Positions 1 through 10,367 of a stretch of DNA of 41,321 bases are shown piece by piece. This stretch comes from Acanthaster planci (Eukaryota; Echinodermata; Asteroidea; Valvatida; Acanthasteridae), in assembly GCF_001949145.1 (NCBI RefSeq), contig NW_019091362.1, forward strand, positions 11,612,033 to 11,653,353, given 5' to 3'. Within the stretch, counting starts at the first letter, position 1. The number at the start of each line of letters is the position of its first letter. A program made the position numbers and the translations under genes. Below the pieces are notes generated by a model, which did not search any database, was not told the origin of the DNA, and worked only from the letters and a program-made list of their open reading frames with translations.

Positions 1-107
1 GGACCCAAATCGGACCCAAATCGGACCCAAATCGGACCCAAATCGGACCCAAATCGGACCCAAATCGGACCCAAATCGGACCCAAATCGGACCCAAATCG
101 GACCCAG
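1..107. repeat. 11-bp minisatellite at window edge
   Basis: The unit GGACCCAAATC repeats about 9.7 times without visible change and breaks off at GGACCCAGGGG. The array begins at base 1, so it almost certainly continues to the left of the window. It has no coding content. The perfect copies imply recent expansion or homogenisation. Confidence 0.97.
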
Positions 108-270
108 GGGAAAGAAGATTTTCGTATATTTCCATCTATTTCAGGTTTTCTAAACCTCTCCCCAACCCAATTTTTATACAGTACACAGGACGTTACAATA
201 TATTAACACAGAGGCATCACGTACCACATGAAAATTCATAATAGGTTTATTACATGTGTTTAAAAAATTA
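108..270. other. AT-rich spacer, nothing recognised
   Basis: Short AT-rich stretch between the minisatellite and the inverted-repeat element. No gene or motif seen. Confidence 0.5.
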
Positions 271-719
271 TCAAGTAACTTTTAAAAGGGGGCTTAAACA
301 CGAAACCTATTTTTGTACATATGTTTCAGTATAATGTCCTCTTTCGTATGACACCAAGAAATTACAATTGCCGTCATGCACAACTGAGCACAAAGTAGTT
401 AATGGACCCTGTCAAAAATGGCTTTGTCCCTGTTTCCTTCAATGGAAACTTCTGCTGTTATTCTCGTTGCAAACATTACGTAATTTTCAAAAAAGCCATC
501 TCTGGACAGTATGAATTCAACATCAAAACAGCAATGTGGCCCAAGCCATTTCTGCCATAGTCCATTACACCACTATGTGCTCAGTCCTCTATTATGACGG
601 AAGTTCGGATTTCTTGGTGTCATATGAAAGATGACTTCATAATGAAACAGATAATGGTTACCATTTACGAAAACAATTAGTTACATCCAAGAGATAAAAT
701 TTCCTTTTAAGATACCCTG
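271..719. mobile_element. MITE-like inverted-repeat element, related to the mariner at 7703-9283
   Basis: Two arms are inverted relative to each other. The left arm around 325-412 and the right arm around 553-660 share the block GACACCAAGAAAT, plus flanking similarity such as ACTGAGCACA and CCGTCAT. Outside this core the arms stay recognisable to about 271 on the left and 719 on the right, where the right end reads CTTTTAAGATACCCTG. The same core (ATGTCCTCTTTC then GACACCAAGAAAT) lies in the left terminal repeat of the mariner-type element 7 kb away. It has no open reading frame. I read it as a non-autonomous relative of that transposon. The outer limits are approximate. Confidence 0.7.
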
Positions 720-794
720 TTCACCAAACAATTTACGTTGGCTTTAACAAATGTTCCATAGACATTCGATGGAAGGATATCAGGTCATGCTATG

Positions 795-1690
795 AAATAA
801 CCACTTTGCGACAATTTGACACATTTCTGTGTCAGGATCCGTAGCAGTATACTGAATGCTCTTCAAACCAATTTTTATGTTTTCCACATACTGAAGAAAA
901 GCTTATAATGTAGACACAACCTCTTCGAGATAATGTTTAGCAAAATATTTATATTATATGGTAGCACCAGTTTCTCCCCAAAATATCAGAGAACATGTCT
1001 TCCCCAGTTAAACTAAAATGAGGAAATATTTTAAAGTCCATGAAATCCGTCGGTAGGCCAAGCTTGGAATGGTCACTGGGTTTCCTTGTTTAGTAAGACT
1101 CAATATTAAATTTCCTCAGAAGTTAGGAATTGTTGGTTATACTCTCCTTTAGAGAAACTAGTGCTTTTTACATCGTGTACCTACTACAATCACGGAAGTG
1201 GTATTCCATCCTTAATATTTTTGCTGGTAAATTTCCTTGAAGGCAATGTAGTGAAAAACGTCAACGTACTCTAAGAGTTTAAACTAAGAAGAGTTACAAC
1301 TTACAATACATGTATAAATAACAATTCTTAAGGACCCCTAGTACCTAAACTGCAAATGTTTTGAAATGTCACAAAACATGCCCAAACTTTTGGGGACGCA
1401 TTCAATTTCATCTTCAGCAGAAAAGTCGTTTTCTGTTCTGGTGCATTCATCATACCAACCGAGTTGAATGAAGTATGCGCAGATACATCTAAGAACATGA
1501 CATCACAAATTTCAAAAATACACAACAAATAAACTAAAAATCAAGTGACGCAAGATCCAAACTAAACTGCACAATAAATACAGTTCCTTCGAATGTGAAG
1601 GAAATTAAAAGATCAGGTTTCCGGAAAGCTATTTTTTTAACACATTTGACCACCACTTACCAAAGTTACTCAGTTCAAGCATGGAGGAAA
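795..1690. repeat. Old repeat, copy A (pairs with 2615-3415)
   Basis: Diverged direct copy of 2615-3415. Shared blocks in the same order include TGTAGACA (909 and 2718), GTAGCACCAGTTT, CCATGAAATCC then GCTTGGAAT, AATACATGTATAAATAACA (1306 and 3124), and AAATGTCACA then AACATGCCC near 1367 and 3184. The last shared block is a 'TTTGAC ... ACTCAGTTC' stretch near 1645 and 3357. Identity looks like roughly 65-75% with many indels. No protein reads through it. It is probably an ancient interspersed element or a local duplication. Confidence 0.75.
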
Positions 1691-2614
1691 GAAACAGGAG
1701 TTTGAACTACCCAGGTCATAACACCTGGCCAGTTACCGCTTTCTGGCATGCCTGGTAATTTACATCCTTCAAACTTTGTGTACTGAAGTAAAGGAAATTG
1801 AATATTCATGTTTTGTTTGTGCATGGTTTTATCTCATAACATCAAATTTAATGCTTCTGCAGCTGCTTATGTTAGGCTATGTGCCCTAAATATTCATGTT
1901 CAATTACTGCCCTTCAGGAATGCTTTCTTCTGGTCATTTTGGGAATAAATAGCCAAGTTGTTTATAAGATTTCGTGGTTTGAACCATCTTCATTACGGCA
2001 TTTATACAAGAGTGTATTACATGAGATCTTATGATCACTCCGTGTGATAAAATTTTGATGCGCATTTTGTTTGTTATGAACCTAGCTTTCCAGTGGTGGT
2101 CAACATGTTATTGGCCAGTCTAAGCCAAATTCGTACCAGGTATTTGTCTGACTAAGCTACAAGCAGCGACTGGACGTTTTCATGTTTTCTATTCGTCTGA
2201 ACCCGATCATCCAGCATTTTGAAGTGACAAAGTTGTGACTCCTGTGTCCTCACTACTCCAAGTTCAAGACTTCACTCACGGCTAAATGTCTTATACATAA
2301 CTAAGTTAAAGGTTATTCAGTTCAAAACCTCCGTGAAGTTTAGTAGTCTGACGCACTGTCCGCTCGAATTGTGCTTAATTGGTATTATTTAAGGCAGCTC
2401 AAAAATCCTCCCCCGCGGTAATGTGGGAGAATCTGTTAAGAAACACCTACCCCAAGAATCACTCCTTAGACAAATTTCCTTTCACGTCTTGTGCTATTTC
2501 CTGAAAGTAGTGCACCATCTAGTGCTACGACGCGGAGCCGCCATGTTCGTCTTTTTATTGCACACACTAATGTGGGAGAGGAGTCTACTGCGCTCACAGG
2601 ATATTAGGGCGATA
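1691..2614. other. Gene-free; probable insertion inside copy A
   Basis: There is no gene here. Similarity to copy B resumes around 2275-2310 (shared CTTATACATAACTAAG-like block, compare 3419-3438). Most of 1700-2240 therefore looks like extra sequence inserted in copy A, or deleted from copy B. Confidence 0.4.
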
Positions 2615-3440
2615 CCATTACATAACTGTTTTGTGACATTTTGACATGGTCCTGGACAGGGATACGTGTCCCTCGCAGTAAATGAATTCTTCATATTGCA
2701 TATAAAGAAATACTCATTGTAGACAAAACCTGTTGGAGAGTTTTGTGTTTCGCAAAACCTTCGTAGCACCAGTTTTTCCCACAAATAAATATCAGAAAAC
2801 CTGGCTTCGCTCATCAAATGTTGTAAAGTTTCTGAACCATTCCATGAAATCCATCGGCAGGATATGCTTGGAATTGCCAGTGGATTTCTGGGATTACTAA
2901 GACTTTACATTCAATTTCACCAACAGTAGTTAGGTATAGTGCTGTACCATATCTTTTGGAAGAAACTGGTATTTTTTTAAATCATGTATCACAACAATTG
3001 ACGGAAGTCGTGTTGCATCCTTGTTACCCTTTTAACCAAATTTTCTTAAAAGGCATTGTACTAAAAAAAACGTGCATGTGCTCTAGAGGAAACGAGAGGA
3101 GAAGAAAAGAGGTTCAACGTGCAATACATGTATAAATAACAGCTCTAAAGGGCCCCCATACATATGTAACCTCCAAAGAGTCAAAATGTCACAGAACATG
3201 CCCCCAGTCTCACAGAGGGTCTCGTTTCAATTCCATCATTAACATTCTGCGTGGCATAATAGTGAAATGTAATTTAAAAATTACACCGCTACTTTTTTAT
3301 GTTGTGAATGAAATTAACAGGTAAATACTCAGGCAGCATACATTACTTTTTAAAACAGATTTGACAACTACATTTACTTCGGAAGTTGCTCAGTTCCAAA
3401 CTTCATTGTAGCCTAATGGTCTTATACATAACAAGGTAAA
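2615..3440. repeat. Old repeat, copy B (pairs with 795-1690)
   Basis: Counterpart of copy A, in the same orientation and order of blocks. Short open frames here are interrupted, differ between the two copies and match no family I recognise, so I do not call genes. Confidence 0.75.
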
Positions 3441-3599
3441 TTGGTATAACATACATCACAAGTTTTGGGTCCAATATGATCGTAACCTCTTTTACCAATC
3501 AAAGACTGTTAAAAACGAGAAATGTGCACCCTTTTCAATTCCAATTTATGATTTCAAGCGTAACAGTAAACATAAAAAAAAATAGTGTTCTTTCACTGC

Positions 3600-3660
3600 A
3601 TATCAACTGTTTAATGTTTCTTCGACTATTTCGTCATTGTGTGATACGCTTGCGTGATGC
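3600..3660. repeat. Repeat block shared with 6172-6232
   Basis: Contains ATTTCGTCATTGTGTGATAC, present exactly in both places, with further flanking similarity (AACTGT-TAATGTT before it and GCGT-AT-CAAGC after). It is colinear with the next shared block (4655-4820 and 6970-7145), so B and C look like parts of one longer repeat. Confidence 0.8.
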
Positions 3661-4449
3661 AAGCAAAAGAATGTTACGGCATCCAAGTTAGTTATCGGCA
3701 CTAAAAACTGAGGGAACACATTTTGCTTCACTTTCATGCCCTGTGGATTCACATGAAATTGCAGCCTGCCAGAAATTACACGCTGTTTTCTTCCCCTATA
3801 TTATGACTTTCATGGAAGCAAAGGTTTCACCAGAGTATTCGTCTTAGGAATGTGTGAACAGTATCAAACATTTTTTTATACAGATTTGATTGCTCTTCCA
3901 GTTTTACACCATCTGAATTTTTTAGGAGATCAAGGAAAGAGTGCCTTGCTGTAATTTACAACCAAAAAAATCAATTTCATGTACCTATTATACCAGCTTA
4001 AACAGTTTACACACCTATGCTAGTCTATTTGATAAAACGATAAAATCTTGTTTGGATGCAACTAAACTTCCCTGAACAAATTTAAGTTTCAGTTCTAGTG
4101 GATGGATTCAAGGTAAGGTAAAACAAAGAACAGTTTGTTTCCTCACAGATCGAATAGGTCTTTTTCTGCCGCAGATCCATTCATTAAAAGCCCAATCGCT
4201 GACTCTTTCCGATAACCGCGAGACCACAGAATCGTTGTCATCAAGAACCCAAGTAAAAAAAAAATCGGCTTCATAAAAGTACACCATTGAAGCAATTGAT
4301 TTTTATTTAAAGGTAGAAAAGAAATCTTTAGGTTACAACTTTAAAAAAATATGACTATTTGTCTGCAATGTATTAAAAGCGGGAAAATAATCACTAAAAA
4401 TTTTTGCAAAGTACACATTTCATGTATGTGTTCCGTGACTCCATGACTT
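3661..4449. other. AT-rich, no gene seen
   Basis: It has AT-rich sequence with poly-A and poly-T runs and no supported coding frame. It lies between two blocks that also occur in copy C, so it is probably part of the same old repeat. Confidence 0.5.
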
Positions 4450-4618
4450 GGGAAGTCCGGAATCTAGACAACTCGAATTTTAATTTATTTCAGATGATGC
4501 CCGGCCGCGGCTTTTGCGACAGATTTTATCCTTCAAACTTTACCGTATAAGCCGCCTGGCGTATAAACCGCAGAGACTTTTACAGCATGATAATCAACGT
4601 AAAAGGTGCGGCTCGTAT
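4450..4618. mobile_element. Small insertion with GTATAAGCCGC motifs
   Basis: Copy C at about 6930-6955 runs from a 'GTGAGTCCATGA' block directly into 'GCCGAAA'. Copy B carries about 165 extra bases between the equivalent blocks. The extra piece holds GTATAAGCCGC (4544), GTATAAACCGC (4561) and an inverted GCGGCTCGTAT (4608), so it is a compact inverted-repeat insert. Its boundaries are approximate. Confidence 0.5.
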
Positions 4619-4654
4619 TCCGAAAATTGGTATTTCATAACATGCTATATTATA

Positions 4655-4820
4655 CTCCTTTTTTCTGTAGGTGTAATACAGGCCCGCAACCAACAGCGTA
4701 TTAGCTGTTAGGCCATCAGACTCGGGTTGAGCACCCGAAGAATCCCCACCATACCACAAAAAAAGAGAGAGATCCCTCACTTAATCGTAGCGTGCCACAT
4801 TCTATGCAATTACATACGTC
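4655..4820. repeat. Repeat block shared with 6970-7145
   Basis: Shares TGTAATA, CCGCAACCAACA, GCCATCAGACTCG, GATCCCTCACTTA and CTATGCAATTACATAC in order with 6970-7145, with indels between them. Direct orientation. Confidence 0.8.
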
Positions 4821-6170
4821 ACCGCTTTCACAAAGAGCCACAAATGTTGAAAATGTCATGTCAAAATAACAGTAATGTTGTTAGGCGCCAAAATCTCGAT
4901 AAGTGCATTTTGCTTTTTCAAAAAGAGCCACTAATCTAAATGTCCCTCGTACACGTACAAAACGTATTGACTGAAAAGACCGAAGTGTACATGTAGGTCA
5001 GCTAAAGTTTTCATTTCACAAAGACACATGTATCGTGCTGAATTCACAGCAGCACGTGCGTAAACATGTATTTTCCTTCTCTCTGGAAAAAAATAGATTG
5101 AAAAGAAGGGCAAAAATGTAGGAAAGCGTGGATTTTTCATTTCACGAATTCGGTTTTTTAAATGTGACACAGAGCTATCAACACGAATCAAAATAAAGAC
5201 CAATCGTCTTTTTACCTACCAAGTATCATGGCTGTAACAGAGAGAGACATTCAGCCCCCATTAGTTGAGTGCTTTGTAAACGTTGTACAAGACGGACATT
5301 CGTTTCTTTCAGCGCAACATCTTGCAACTGGCAGGTCATTAGAACCCCACCACCGTCATCCTTAACCTTCTTATGAGGCGTACCACTCCGCATGTACTCT
5401 AGCGTAAGGCGCGTTTGGAACTGCATGACGACGTGACCAGCAAGGCAATGGTCAAGCCCAAACGGGGAAGTGAACCATGGCTGATCTGTAACAGCACTCG
5501 CGACTCTGGTCTGTCAAGGCTCCAGGGTCAACTGTGAAGATGATGGGTCACGTGTTGAGGCGCCATGGCCACAATCCCCGTTGGAATCTGTGATAAAGTT
5601 GTAGTCAGTGGTGTTGTGCCAACTGCAATGATAAGACAAAGTAGTACATAAGACGCATTAGTCTCTAAGAACAAAACAAATTGAAAAACCAATGTAGCTG
5701 AAAAAAGAACTCATTGTTTTATAAATTTATCCAGCTCCACTTTAAAACTATGTAAAGCATTATCTTAGTATTTCATTAGTGGTGACATTGAACGGTTTAA
5801 AGGTTTAAAGTTCTTCATTCTTCAACACAGGAGGAGGGAAACACCTCGGCACAATCTTACCAAAACGTCAATTTAATTTAAGCAAAGCTTTGATGGAAGT
5901 ACTGTACAAAGTATACGATGTATTGGAGTATCTCAAGAAACTGTGTCTATTTGATCAGCACGGACAGTTTTAACAAACGAGGACAAATAGATATTCGTAC
6001 TCTGGTCACGAAGTTGACACGAGACCAGCGGGTCGAGTGTATCACAGCTGACGTCATTAATCCAACTCAGCGTCCCTGTGAGGTACCGGTAGATCTCCAT
6101 GCAATTCTCTGAAGCTTCACCCTTCACCAAGAACGTGCTCTGTGACAGATTTCCTGAAAAAATAAATAAA
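4821..6170. other. Gene-free interval
   Basis: Nothing convincing was found in either strand. The 5400-5600 part is richer in GC and CpG than its surroundings, but has no long frame and no clear splice structure. Confidence 0.5.
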
Positions 6171-6171
6171 A

Positions 6172-6232
6172 CTGCACACCAACTGTATAATGTTGCCTCG
6201 GCGATTTCGTCATTGTGTGATACACATGCGTC
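6172..6232. repeat. Repeat block C1, partner of 3600-3660
   Basis: See the partner block. Together with 6970-7145 it defines a third, shorter copy of the local repeat. Confidence 0.8.
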
Positions 6233-6969
6233 ATACAAGCGTCACAGCGCGTCTATCTGTAACATCTCAAAACCCAACCTTTACTTTTCGTGTTGAACCC
6301 TTGTTTGAGCTGAATCCTTTTCTGAATAATGCACCATTTTGGGGAAGATTCGAGCGTGCAGAAAGGAGGAAGGTTTTTCTCTTAAAGCATTGTGCTGTTG
6401 GTGCCTGGTGCTGTGTATGCAGGCGCAGTATACACAACATTCACTGAATATTGATTACTGTTTGCCGTGGTACTACCACTTTACGGTCGTTAACAGGATG
6501 GACTCAGTTGAGGAAATTATCTCGGTATCATGCAAATTTCGTCCAAAATTTTTCCTCTACAGTATTTTCTTCCCGGTACCGTGGTTATTAACGTACGATT
6601 TGTCACAAACTCCAAGGCCCGTAAACATCAACGATCATAACCAGAATAAATTGTCCAAGCACGATATTTTTCTAATTTTAGTAGGCTTTCAGATTTCTTT
6701 TCTTTTCTGGGCAGCCATCTTGCTTCTCTACCATTTAAAACAATGAGTTAAAACCAAGATGAGGCTGGAAAGAAACAGTCTGCCCCTTTAATCAATATGT
6801 GAAGTTTGTTACAATTGGCAATGGTCTAGACAGGGCAGCATTAGGTCTGTGGGTCTGTAGGAAGGGAGCGTCAGTCAAAGGTGGGTCAGTCAACTTGAGC
6901 CATTATGATGAAAGCCATTCCTTTACCACGTGAGTCCATGAAGCCGAAACGAATTTTTATCGAAGTCAT

Positions 6970-7145
6970 ATCATGCTCTTGTTTTTCTCTGCAGCTGTAA
7001 TATGGGTCCGCAACCAACAAGGTTTAAGCTTTTTGCCATCAGACTCGTGTTAACCGCTTTTTTCATAAAAAATTCCCACCCCCAAAAAACAGTAGGATCC
7101 CTCACTTAGGCGGTTATGCGCAACAATCTATGCAATTACATACAT
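6970..7145. repeat. Repeat block C2, partner of 4655-4820
   Basis: Same orientation as its partner. Spacing between the C blocks is about 965 bases, against about 1220 in copy B. The difference is partly explained by the insertion at 4450-4618. Confidence 0.8.
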
Positions 7146-7702
7146 CCTCGTAACATTAAAGTGAATTCGGAGAAACATGAACGAGTATCACCACAGGTTA
7201 TGCAGGCACGTTACCAACGCAGCAGAGATATCTCAGGGGCCTTCAGTATCGACGCCTAGAATATTCATGTCAAATTCAATGAATGTATTCGTTCTGCAGC
7301 ATCTTCCACACGAACAGTTACAATAAATTTTGTGTTCCAATGCCATTTCTGTCAGACAGAATAGATTGGGCTGAGCAACGAGCGACTATATCAGTTTGAA
7401 AGCATTCAAGGTATAACCGCGCTAAAGCTTTTTCATTTGCACATACAACGCTTCTTTCGAACTCGTACAGCCACCGCGTTGCCTTGCTTGCAACATGCAT
7501 CAGGCGTCAAATGCTTGTGCGAACGCATAATTAGTTCAGTTTCTTAACCTATAGGTCTAGGTGGAAAGATTCGGGCGAAGTACCCTGATTCCATACTAAA
7601 CGTTCTTTAGTTTTCCTTTGGGAGGGTGTTTGCGACGGCGAAACCCATTAAAAAAGCGTGTGTAATTATTTATTTTTACGACTTCTTTCCAAAAGAATTA
7701 TA
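7146..7702. other. Gene-free spacer before the mariner element
   Basis: No supported gene, RNA or repeat. The mariner left end follows directly. Confidence 0.5.
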
Positions 7703-7828
7703 CAGTATGTTTAAAAAAAACCGAGATTAACTTGTTAATATCTTGGACATGGTGAAATATTTTGGAAATTGGTAACCACCATTTATTAACTAATGATGTC
7801 CTCTTTCTAGTGACACCAAGAAATCCAA
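7703..7828 (+). repeat. Left terminal inverted repeat of mariner element
   Basis: Its most conserved part, TTGGAAATTGG through ACTAATGATGTCCTCTTTC, pairs with 9189-9230 on the other strand. The outer CAGTATGTTTAAA pairs with CAGTGCGTTTTAAA read inward from 9283. The inner part (CCAAGAAATCCA) also pairs. Confidence 0.88.
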
Positions 7829-8008
7829 TTTATTGTCACAGTTGACTGAGAACGAAGAAGTTCAATCAACCATGTCAGAACTGGTCTTACACCAGACAGA
7901 ATTTTTGGTACAGACCCTTGTCTGCGCAGTTCACGGCTTTTGTTGGGCCTCCAAATTATGCAATCATCAGCACGTTATCTCATTGCACACTCCTTAAAAG
8001 TTGGCAAA

Positions 8009-9090
8009 ATGCAGCTTACAACTGAGCAGCCTGTGTTTGTGGTAAAAGAGTGGTTTGAGGACTGGAAGCCTCAAGCAAGTAGAAGGTACATTTGGTCAGC
8101 GTTTTCCTGACCGTTCCATTTCCGCCAAGTCGATAATTTGGAAAAAACATCTGGGAGTACCAAAAGGAGGGGACAAGCTTGAATCCCAACAAGGATCGCC
8201 CAGGCTGACGAAGAACGGCAAGATCAGATGCGAACATCAGGGCTGTCCTTGAGTTGCTACAAAGAGACCAGCACGTGTCTGCCAGGAGAAATGGGCTAGG
8301 AATGTCGCCATCCCCTTTTCACAAGATTGTTCGATAGGACATCCAATGGTACCCTTACAAGATACACAGGCGAGACGAACTCTTTCACGCAGATCTATCC
8401 AGACGACTAAGATTTTGCCAGTCGTTCCTTGACCAGTATCCCAGATTCTTGGAGCACCTTGTCAGTAAACCAGAATGTCTGCGAATACACTCCGATGCAT
8501 ACCCCACCCAACTTCAGTTTTGATGTGAAAATGACCCGAGAGAAGATTTCTCTTTGGATAGGTCTGTGTGGGGATGGCACCGTCATTGGATCCCGTTTCT
8601 TTGATGGCAATCTCCATGGTGAATGTTACTTTTAGATTATCAACGACGAAACTGTACCGCAGTTAGAGCAACACTTTGAACACCTCGGGTAGAACGTTTG
8701 GCTGCTTATGTCCAGGATGGAACTCCAGCTAACCGTCGGATCATGGTGAGGGAAAGGCTACCAGAGTTGTTCAGCACCAGAGTTGTTCAGCACGAGAGTA
8801 ATTGGTTTCAACCATGAGATTGAGTGGCCACCAAGGTCCCCTGATCTCACCCCTGTGATTTCGTTTTTTGGGACATCTTAAGAACCACATTTACAAGTCG
8901 CCACCCCAAGATATCATTGACATACGTGTCAGAATCTTCGCTGCAGTTGAGACTTAAGAAGACAGAGAGACATAATCAGGAATGCATTGAGAACGATGAG
9001 GACCAGCTGAATCTTGTGTTGAAGGAATGGGGGCATGCTGAAGGACAATGGGATAAGTTCGAGACAGGCATAAACATGTTAAGTCACTAA
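8009..9090 (+). pseudogene. Broken mariner-type DDE transposase
   Basis: Reading + strand and switching frame gives a recognisable transposase of the Tc1/mariner superfamily (DDE_3-type, with an N-terminal helix-turn-helix). The probable start is ATG at 8009 (MQLTTEQ). A helix-turn-helix-type region follows around 8040-8180 (VEGTFGQRFPDRS, SIIWKK). The middle of the protein is at 8500-8630 (PPNFSFDVKMTREKISLWIG). The second acidic site is in VQDGTPANRR near 8710, and the third in WPPRSPDLTP near 8825. The region of the first catalytic Asp (about 8455-8500) is scrambled. Damage includes a frameshift before 8055, further frame changes between 8160 and 8420, a stop near 8634, and an exact 16-bp tandem duplication at 8761-8792 that shifts frame. 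The last readable stretch ends near 9090. It cannot make a working enzyme. Confidence 0.88.
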
Positions 9091-9164
9091 AAAAAAATTG
9101 TTGAGGAAACACTGGTCTTTCTTTTTTAAGGTATGAAACTTGTTGGAGTTAGGCTGTGGTGAAT

Positions 9165-9283
9165 CTGGATTTCCTTGTGTGAAGAGAAAGAGGACATCAT
9201 TAGTCAATGAATGGTGTTGCCAATTTCCAATTACCCATGAAATGAAGAAATTAATCCATTTTCCTTTAATTTAAAACGCACTG
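9165..9283 (-). repeat. Right terminal inverted repeat of mariner element
   Basis: Reverse complement of the left repeat with scattered changes. GAAAGAGGACATCATTAGT (9188-9206) is the best-conserved stretch. Confidence 0.88.
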
Positions 9284-10367
9284 TTAATTTCGTCGCAGAG
9301 CTGACGTACCGGCGAACCCACCGTTTTGGCGATTTTTAAATGTCAGTTTAGGGGATCTGAAAGGTTGCTCTTTCAATTTTGGGGGCCAAAATCCCGTTTT
9401 CCCCCGATTTTTTGAAAAAAAAATGGGAGGCCCCACCCTGACGGATTGTTCAAGGCAGCATACAAAGAATTTAACATAGTGACAAATATACGATTTGCCA
9501 CTTTGAAATATATCAGGTACACTCTACTCAGTTGACAAACTGACGAACATGTGTTTTCGCTGGTGACTATTAACGATCAAATCAAAGTATCGGCTATCAT
9601 CATCTACATACAATAGCTCTTTGGTTGGCAAGATGCTTCGCAAAAAGTGAGTTTTCGATTTAGTTTTGTATTTTGCGATTCCCAATAAAAATACTATGAT
9701 ATTCAGCACATATGTCTTGCGTTTAACACCTCAATGGCCTGCTACATATCCGCGGTCTTTCTCAACTGCAGTGTCTGTTTAACTAAGTTAGGCCTAAGCT
9801 TATGCGGGGAGCACTGCTGGCTTAGCACTTAGGCCTACTGTAATAATAAAGTCCACTGTTGGATGTTCTTAGGTCTTGTTACAAAAATAATTAGAATAAC
9901 TGAAAGGTGAAAGGAACTTGCTCCGCCTGCATTTTAAAGACTGGCCTATGCTATGTCATATACACCTAGCGCGGATTAAGCCTAGCCTATACACGCGGTC
10001 TGCCCATTTCGCAATACAAGATAACTGTGTTCTCCTGTTTCTGTTGTAATTACCCCAAGGATTCTTTTTGGCATAAAAGAAAAGGTAAAAGTAATGCCCT
10101 TAACTTTTAAGTTTGAAAAATTATTGTTCCAAACAGCATCCGTGTTGTGATAAATTTGTAAAAGTATTGATTAACAACAAATTGCGTTTATAATTGCAGA
10201 TGACATTTTTGGCGTAGTAAGCAAATTTTCAGTTCTGCAAATCAGAATCACTTTTATTAGGTTCATTATGAAAGTTTATTCTAGGGATTTTTGTAACTTG
10301 GAAAACAGATAATACTACAATTTATGATGCACAGAATTGAATTTTTTTTCTTCTCACGTCCTTTAGA
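9284..10367. other. Gene-free interval
   Basis: AT-rich sequence holding two of the six TAGGCCTA palindromes (9789 and 9830). A G/C-run patch at 9380-9440 pairs weakly with itself. No gene is supported. The interval ends in a pyrimidine tract and CTTTAG (10361-10366), a possible splice acceptor directly before the next pseudogene. Confidence 0.5.

Larger units (their letters stand above)
7703..9283 (+). mobile_element. Dead Tc1/mariner-superfamily transposon
   Basis: The element starts CAGTATGTTTAAA and ends with the inverted equivalent TTTAAAACGCACTG. Its total length is about 1.58 kb, normal for this superfamily. Long terminal inverted repeats (about 120 bp) enclose one transposase gene, now broken. 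The left flank has TA; on the right the first flanking bases are TT(A), so a TA target duplication is likely but blurred. The inverted repeats are still about 80% alike, so the copy is old but not ancient. Confidence 0.88.

Noticed and set aside
6498-6746. 82-codon frame with two hydrophobic stretches, + strand
   Set aside because: It lies inside repeat copy C, has no splice or promoter context and no family resemblance. The hydrophobic stretches follow from T-rich sequence.
8055-8252. 65-codon + frame as a host gene
   Set aside because: It is the helix-turn-helix part of the dead mariner transposase.
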